Positions 12,815 through 15,503 of a stretch of DNA of 15,503 nucleotides are shown piece after piece. Origin of the DNA: Lentisphaera sp. (GTDB taxonomy: Bacteria > Verrucomicrobiota > Lentisphaeria > Victivallales > GWF2-50-93). Made by a program: the position numbers and the translations under genes. Position 1 is the stretch's first letter. Each line of letters opens with the position of its first letter. Under the pieces are notes generated by a model. That model was given only the letters and a program-made list of their open reading frames with translations. It searched no databases and was not told the DNA's origin. The stretch lies in assembly GCA_020721745.1 (NCBI GenBank), contig DYMC01000037.1, positions 1 to 15,503 of the forward strand. The letters are read 5' to 3'.

Positions 12815-14473
12815 CTAGTTGAATTTCAGGACTGACTTGTCGTAGTCGTCGGGTGCCTTGAATCCGAGCAGTTCGATGCATGTTGCGGCGAGGGAGCTTA
12901 TGCCGAGGCCTTTGAGCAGTTCGGCCGAGTATTCTCCCTTGTATTCCGGGTCGTAGACTATGCATGGAACAGGGTTTAGCGAGTGGCTGGTCTTTCGCTT
13001 CACTTCGCCAGTCTTCTTGTCAATCGAGACAGCGCCGGTCTTCTTGTCGTGCTCGAACATGTCGTCGGCGTTGCCGTGGTCCGCGCTGATTACGAGGATG
13101 CCGCCGGCTTCCTTGATGGCTTTGGCGACTCTGCCTATGCATATGTCGAGGCTGGAGACGGAGACGAGCGCCGCCTGGTAGCTGCCGGTGTGCCCGACCA
13201 TGTCTCCGTTGGGGTAGTTCAGGCGTATGAACTTATATTTGCCCTCCTTTACGGCCTTGAGGATTTCGTCGGTGATCTCGGCGCATTTCATCCAGGGTCT
13301 CTGCTCGAACGGGACTCTGTCGGACGGGATCTCGATATACTCTTCGAGCTTCCTGTCGAAATATCCCGAGCGGTTGCCGTTGTAGAAATAGGTGACATGT
13401 CCGAACTTCTGGGTTTCGCTGACCGCCATCTGCATCACGCCAGCGGAGCAGAGGTATTCGCCGATGGTGCGGTCTATTGCCGGTGGCTCGACGAGATATT
13501 TCTTCGGCACATGCAGGTCTCCGTCGTATTCCATCATTCCGGCGTAGAGGACTTTCGGGCGAGGGGAGCGGTCGAATTTGTCGAAATTATCCTCTTCGAA
13601 GGCGGCGGTAATCTCGATGGCGCGGTCTCCGCGGAAGTTGAAGTATATCACCGAGTCCCCGTCCTTTATCGGCCGGACCGGGTTCTTCCCGTCGTCGGAG
13701 ATGACGAATGCGGGCAGGTCCTGGTCTATGGCCTTCGTCTCCGCTCTGAGCGTCTCGACAGCCTCGTGCGCGCTCTTGAAATATCTTCCCTTTCCGCGGA
13801 CATGTGTGTCCCAGCCTCTCTTCACCATGCCCCAGTCGGCGTTGTATCTGTCCATGGTGATGAACATCCTTCCGCCGCCGGAGGCGATGCGAAAATCGCA
13901 GCCGTCCGTGTTAAGTTCCCTGAGGAACTCCTCGAAGGGGGCAATATAGTCGAGCGCGGAAGTTTCGGGCACGTCCCTGCCGTCGAGAAGCGCGTGGACC
14001 GCACATTTCCTCACTCCGTCGCTTTTCGCCCTCTTGAGCATTGCCTTGAGGTGGTCAATGTGGCTGTGGACATTGCCGTCGGAGAAGAGTCCGATGAAAT
14101 GCATGACGCTGTTGTTTTTCGCGCAGTTTTCGGCGAGCTCCTTCCAGACCTTGCCTTCGAAGATGGCGCCCGATTCAATCGCGGCGCTTACGAGTTTTGC
14201 TCCCTGGGCGAATACCCTTCCGCAGCCGATGGCATTGTGCCCGACCTCGCTGTTGCCCATGTCTTCATCGCCGGGCAGTCCGACGGCGGTGCCATGGGCC
14301 TTGAGCCTTGTGTTCGGACAGGTCCTGGTCAATTTGTCGAGGACTGGCTTGTAGGCGTTGAGGACTGCATCGCCTTCGGCGTATTTGCCGTATCCGACTC
14401 CGTCCATTATCATGAGGACGAGGGGGCCGCGCCGGCCTTGGAACCTCGGATTTTTCTGAAGAGAGATTGGCAT
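12815..14473 (-). CDS. gpmI: 2,3-bisphosphoglycerate-independent phosphoglycerate mutase
   Basis: Glycolytic enzyme of 552 residues interconverting 3- and 2-phosphoglycerate using two divalent metals, usually Mn. The alkaline phosphatase-like phosphatase site is complete: D24 (MIMDGVGYG), the phosphorylated S75 (DMGNSEVGHN), D424 and H428 (PNGDMVGHTG), D465-H466 (ISADHGNADDMF) and H497 (TSHSLNPVP). The transferase domain shows FSDGNVHSH (130-138), DGRDVP (164-169) and FNFRGDRAIE (278-287). It is somewhat longer than the common ~510 residues, partly from an extension near 470-495 (DKKTGAVSIDKKTGEVKRK). The ATG at 14471-14473 begins just before homology; an upstream start would add 24 residues that look like leader DNA. 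It is a lone gene. Confidence 0.96.
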   Translation of the reverse strand: MPISLQKNPRFQGRRGPLVLMIMDGVGYGKYAEGDAVLNAYKPVLDKLTRTCPNTRLKAHGTAVGLPGDEDMGNSEVGHNAIGCGRVFAQGAKLVSAAIESGAIFEGKVWKELAENCAKNNSVMHFIGLFSDGNVHSHIDHLKAMLKRAKSDGVRKCAVHALLDGRDVPETSALDYIAPFEEFLRELNTDGCDFRIASGGGRMFITMDRYNADWGMVKRGWDTHVRGKGRYFKSAHEAVETLRAETKAIDQDLPAFVISDDGKNPVRPIKDGDSVIYFNFRGDRAIEITAAFEEDNFDKFDRSPRPKVLYAGMMEYDGDLHVPKKYLVEPPAIDRTIGEYLCSAGVMQMAVSETQKFGHVTYFYNGNRSGYFDRKLEEYIEIPSDRVPFEQRPWMKCAEITDEILKAVKEGKYKFIRLNYPNGDMVGHTGSYQAALVSVSSLDICIGRVAKAIKEAGGILVISADHGNADDMFEHDKKTGAVSIDKKTGEVKRKTSHSLNPVPCIVYDPEYKGEYSAELLKGLGISSLAATCIELLGFKAPDDYDKSVLKFN

Positions 14474-14545
14474 GTGGTCACCCGTGGTTTGATTAGTCCG
14501 GTAATATTGGCCGGATATGGGATTTATCAAACGAGGCAATTGCAA

Positions 14546-14563
14546 AACTCCGCAGACGGAGTT
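14546..14563. repeat. Hairpin in the gpmI / SH3 divergent spacer
   Basis: AACTCCG and CGGAGTT form a seven-pair stem around CAGA. It directly follows a GAGGCAATTGCAAAA word (14533-14547) that resembles the outer end of the mobile repeat. It may be a solo repeat end or a promoter-region structure; function unknown. Confidence 0.45.
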
Positions 14564-14632
14564 ACTTTATCTGACGAATATCCGGTGAAATGAGGTGGTC
14601 CGCCGGATATTTACAACATGGGAGATCTGGCG

Positions 14633-15415
14633 ATGAGGGGATATTTCATCTTCTGCATTTTGTCATTCGTGCTCCTGGCACGTGTGGGTGCGCAGGAGGC
14701 CGTTCTTGGAAAGGTCACCGCCAATCAGCTGAACGTCCGCGTGCTTCCGGGCGTGTCCTACACGGCCGTTGCGAAACTCGCAAAGGACGCGGAGGTGAAA
14801 GTCCACCGCGCCAGAGATGGCTGGTGTGAGATCGAGGCGCCGGGGGATTCGGCCGTCTGGATGGCCAGCGCGGAGATCGGCGTGGACGGAATCGTGTCGA
14901 AGGATTCGTTCCTCCGTTCCGGTCCCGATGTGACGTATTCGCCTTATTCGCGCAGGGCCGCGAAGGGGGAGAAGCTCTCGGTGCTTGAGAGGAGGAGCGA
15001 TTGGACCAGGGTGGCCCCCCCGGCGGGGTTGCGGGCATGGGCCAGCCTTGACTTCATCACGCTTCCGGAGGAGGACTTGAGGAAGCTGAAGGAGTCCGGC
15101 GAGGGCGATGCGGCCAAACCGGCGAAAGGCGGGCTGGACCTTGACTTCGTGCCCCTTCCCGAGAAGGATGCCAGCTACGAGGGATTCCTGGTCCTGGTCA
15201 AGAATTCCGACTCGGTGAAGCACGCCTTGGTGCTGGACGTGAACGGGAGCCTCGCCCCGATCTGCTATCTCCATTCCGAAAAGGACAATCTCGACCTATG
15301 GCTGAACCAGAAGGTGAGGGTGTCCGGAAAGGAGAACTGGGTCAAGGACTGGAAGAGGCCGCTGATCATCGTCGGCAAGATCGAAAAAAGCTCAGCAGAG
15401 GTAAATATTCACTGA
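14633..15415 (+). CDS. Secreted protein with two bacterial SH3 domains
   Basis: Protein of 260 residues. A signal peptide (MRGYFIFCILSFVLLARVGA, cut probably before QE) precedes two SH3b domains: 27-82 with the NVRVLPGVSYTAVAKL pattern, and 86-143 with FLRSGPDVTYSPYSR. A linker with repeated LPE.D words leads to a C-terminal part (about 183-250, GFLVLVKNSD ... KVRVSGKENWVKDW) that looks like a small beta-barrel and that I cannot name. SH3b domains usually bind peptidoglycan, so a periplasmic or wall-associated role is likely. I prefer the ATG at 14633 because GGGAGA lies about eight bases before it; an ATG five codons upstream overlaps that site. Confidence 0.82.
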   Translation: MRGYFIFCILSFVLLARVGAQEAVLGKVTANQLNVRVLPGVSYTAVAKLAKDAEVKVHRARDGWCEIEAPGDSAVWMASAEIGVDGIVSKDSFLRSGPDVTYSPYSRRAAKGEKLSVLERRSDWTRVAPPAGLRAWASLDFITLPEEDLRKLKESGEGDAAKPAKGGLDLDFVPLPEKDASYEGFLVLVKNSDSVKHALVLDVNGSLAPICYLHSEKDNLDLWLNQKVRVSGKENWVKDWKRPLIIVGKIEKSSAEVNIH

Positions 15416-15445
15416 ACCCCTACGCGGAGTGAATATTCGCCTTTT
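15404..15445 (+). terminator. Stem-loop overlapping the SH3 gene stop
   Basis: AATATTCACT (15404-15413) and AGTGAATATT (15428-15437) form a ten-pair stem with a 14-base loop, then CGCC and four T. The stem starts inside the last codons and includes the first base of the TGA stop. A probable intrinsic terminator, although the T run is short. Confidence 0.5.
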
Positions 15446-15503
15446 CCGGAAGGATTAAGCAATAAAAGGAATCACCAAGGCGTTTTAATTTCAAATTTCA
15501 AAT

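Noticed and set aside
12983..14593. 536-codon open frame on the plus strand opposite gpmI
   Set aside because: It is antisense to a well-conserved enzyme and its translation has no family features.

Overview
This window looks like chromosomal DNA from an anaerobic or microaerophilic Gram-negative-type bacterium. It is moderately GC-rich. Its oxygen-defence genes are the rubredoxin-dependent kind typical of strict anaerobes (rubrerythrin, desulfoferrodoxin, flavodiiron protein), with no catalase or superoxide dismutase. The gene mix and the presence of small palindromic mobile repeats would suit the PVC group (for example Lentisphaerota or Verrucomicrobiota) or a similar environmental lineage. 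That placement is inference; nothing here fixes the taxon.

Layout. (1) 118-6112, all on the minus strand, is an oxygen/peroxide defence operon read from right to left: perR-like fur-family regulator, rubrerythrin, desulfoferrodoxin, ferritin (frameshifted in a C8 run), a short rubrerythrin-like diiron protein, 2-Cys peroxiredoxin, flavodiiron protein, rubredoxin, and a TIGR02757-family protein. A perfect 7-1-7 PerR-type box (6138-6152) and a -35/-10 pair lie in front of perR. Rubredoxin would carry electrons to rubrerythrin, superoxide reductase and flavodiiron protein; ferritin and PerR handle the iron side. (2) 6186-8420, also minus strand, holds a TSUP (TauE/SafE) transporter, a small three-helix membrane protein, and a PabA/TrpG-type glutamine amidotransferase whose end overlaps the perR promoter. 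(3) 8774-12273, plus strand, is a translationally coupled pair: DUF58 protein and membrane-anchored transglutaminase-like protein. (4) 12274-12814 is a gene-poor convergent spacer with a long imperfect inverted repeat, a terminator-like palindrome and a possible gene remnant. (5) 12815-14473, minus strand, encodes cofactor-independent phosphoglycerate mutase. (6) 14633-15415, plus strand, encodes a secreted two-SH3-domain protein.

The least expected content is a family of small non-autonomous (MITE-like) elements. Two full copies, each exactly 227 bp and about 96% identical, lie in opposite orientation at 5467-5693 and 8461-8687; a truncated 74-bp copy lies at 12674-12747. The first copy sits between perR and rubrerythrin, is flanked by a 5-bp direct repeat, and supplies the perR stop codon. 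Removing it with one repeat on paper restores a perR frame that ends in an ATGA overlap with the rubrerythrin start, so the element appears to have split a translationally coupled regulator-target pair. The second copy lies just upstream of the TSUP gene and leaves an open frame running into it.
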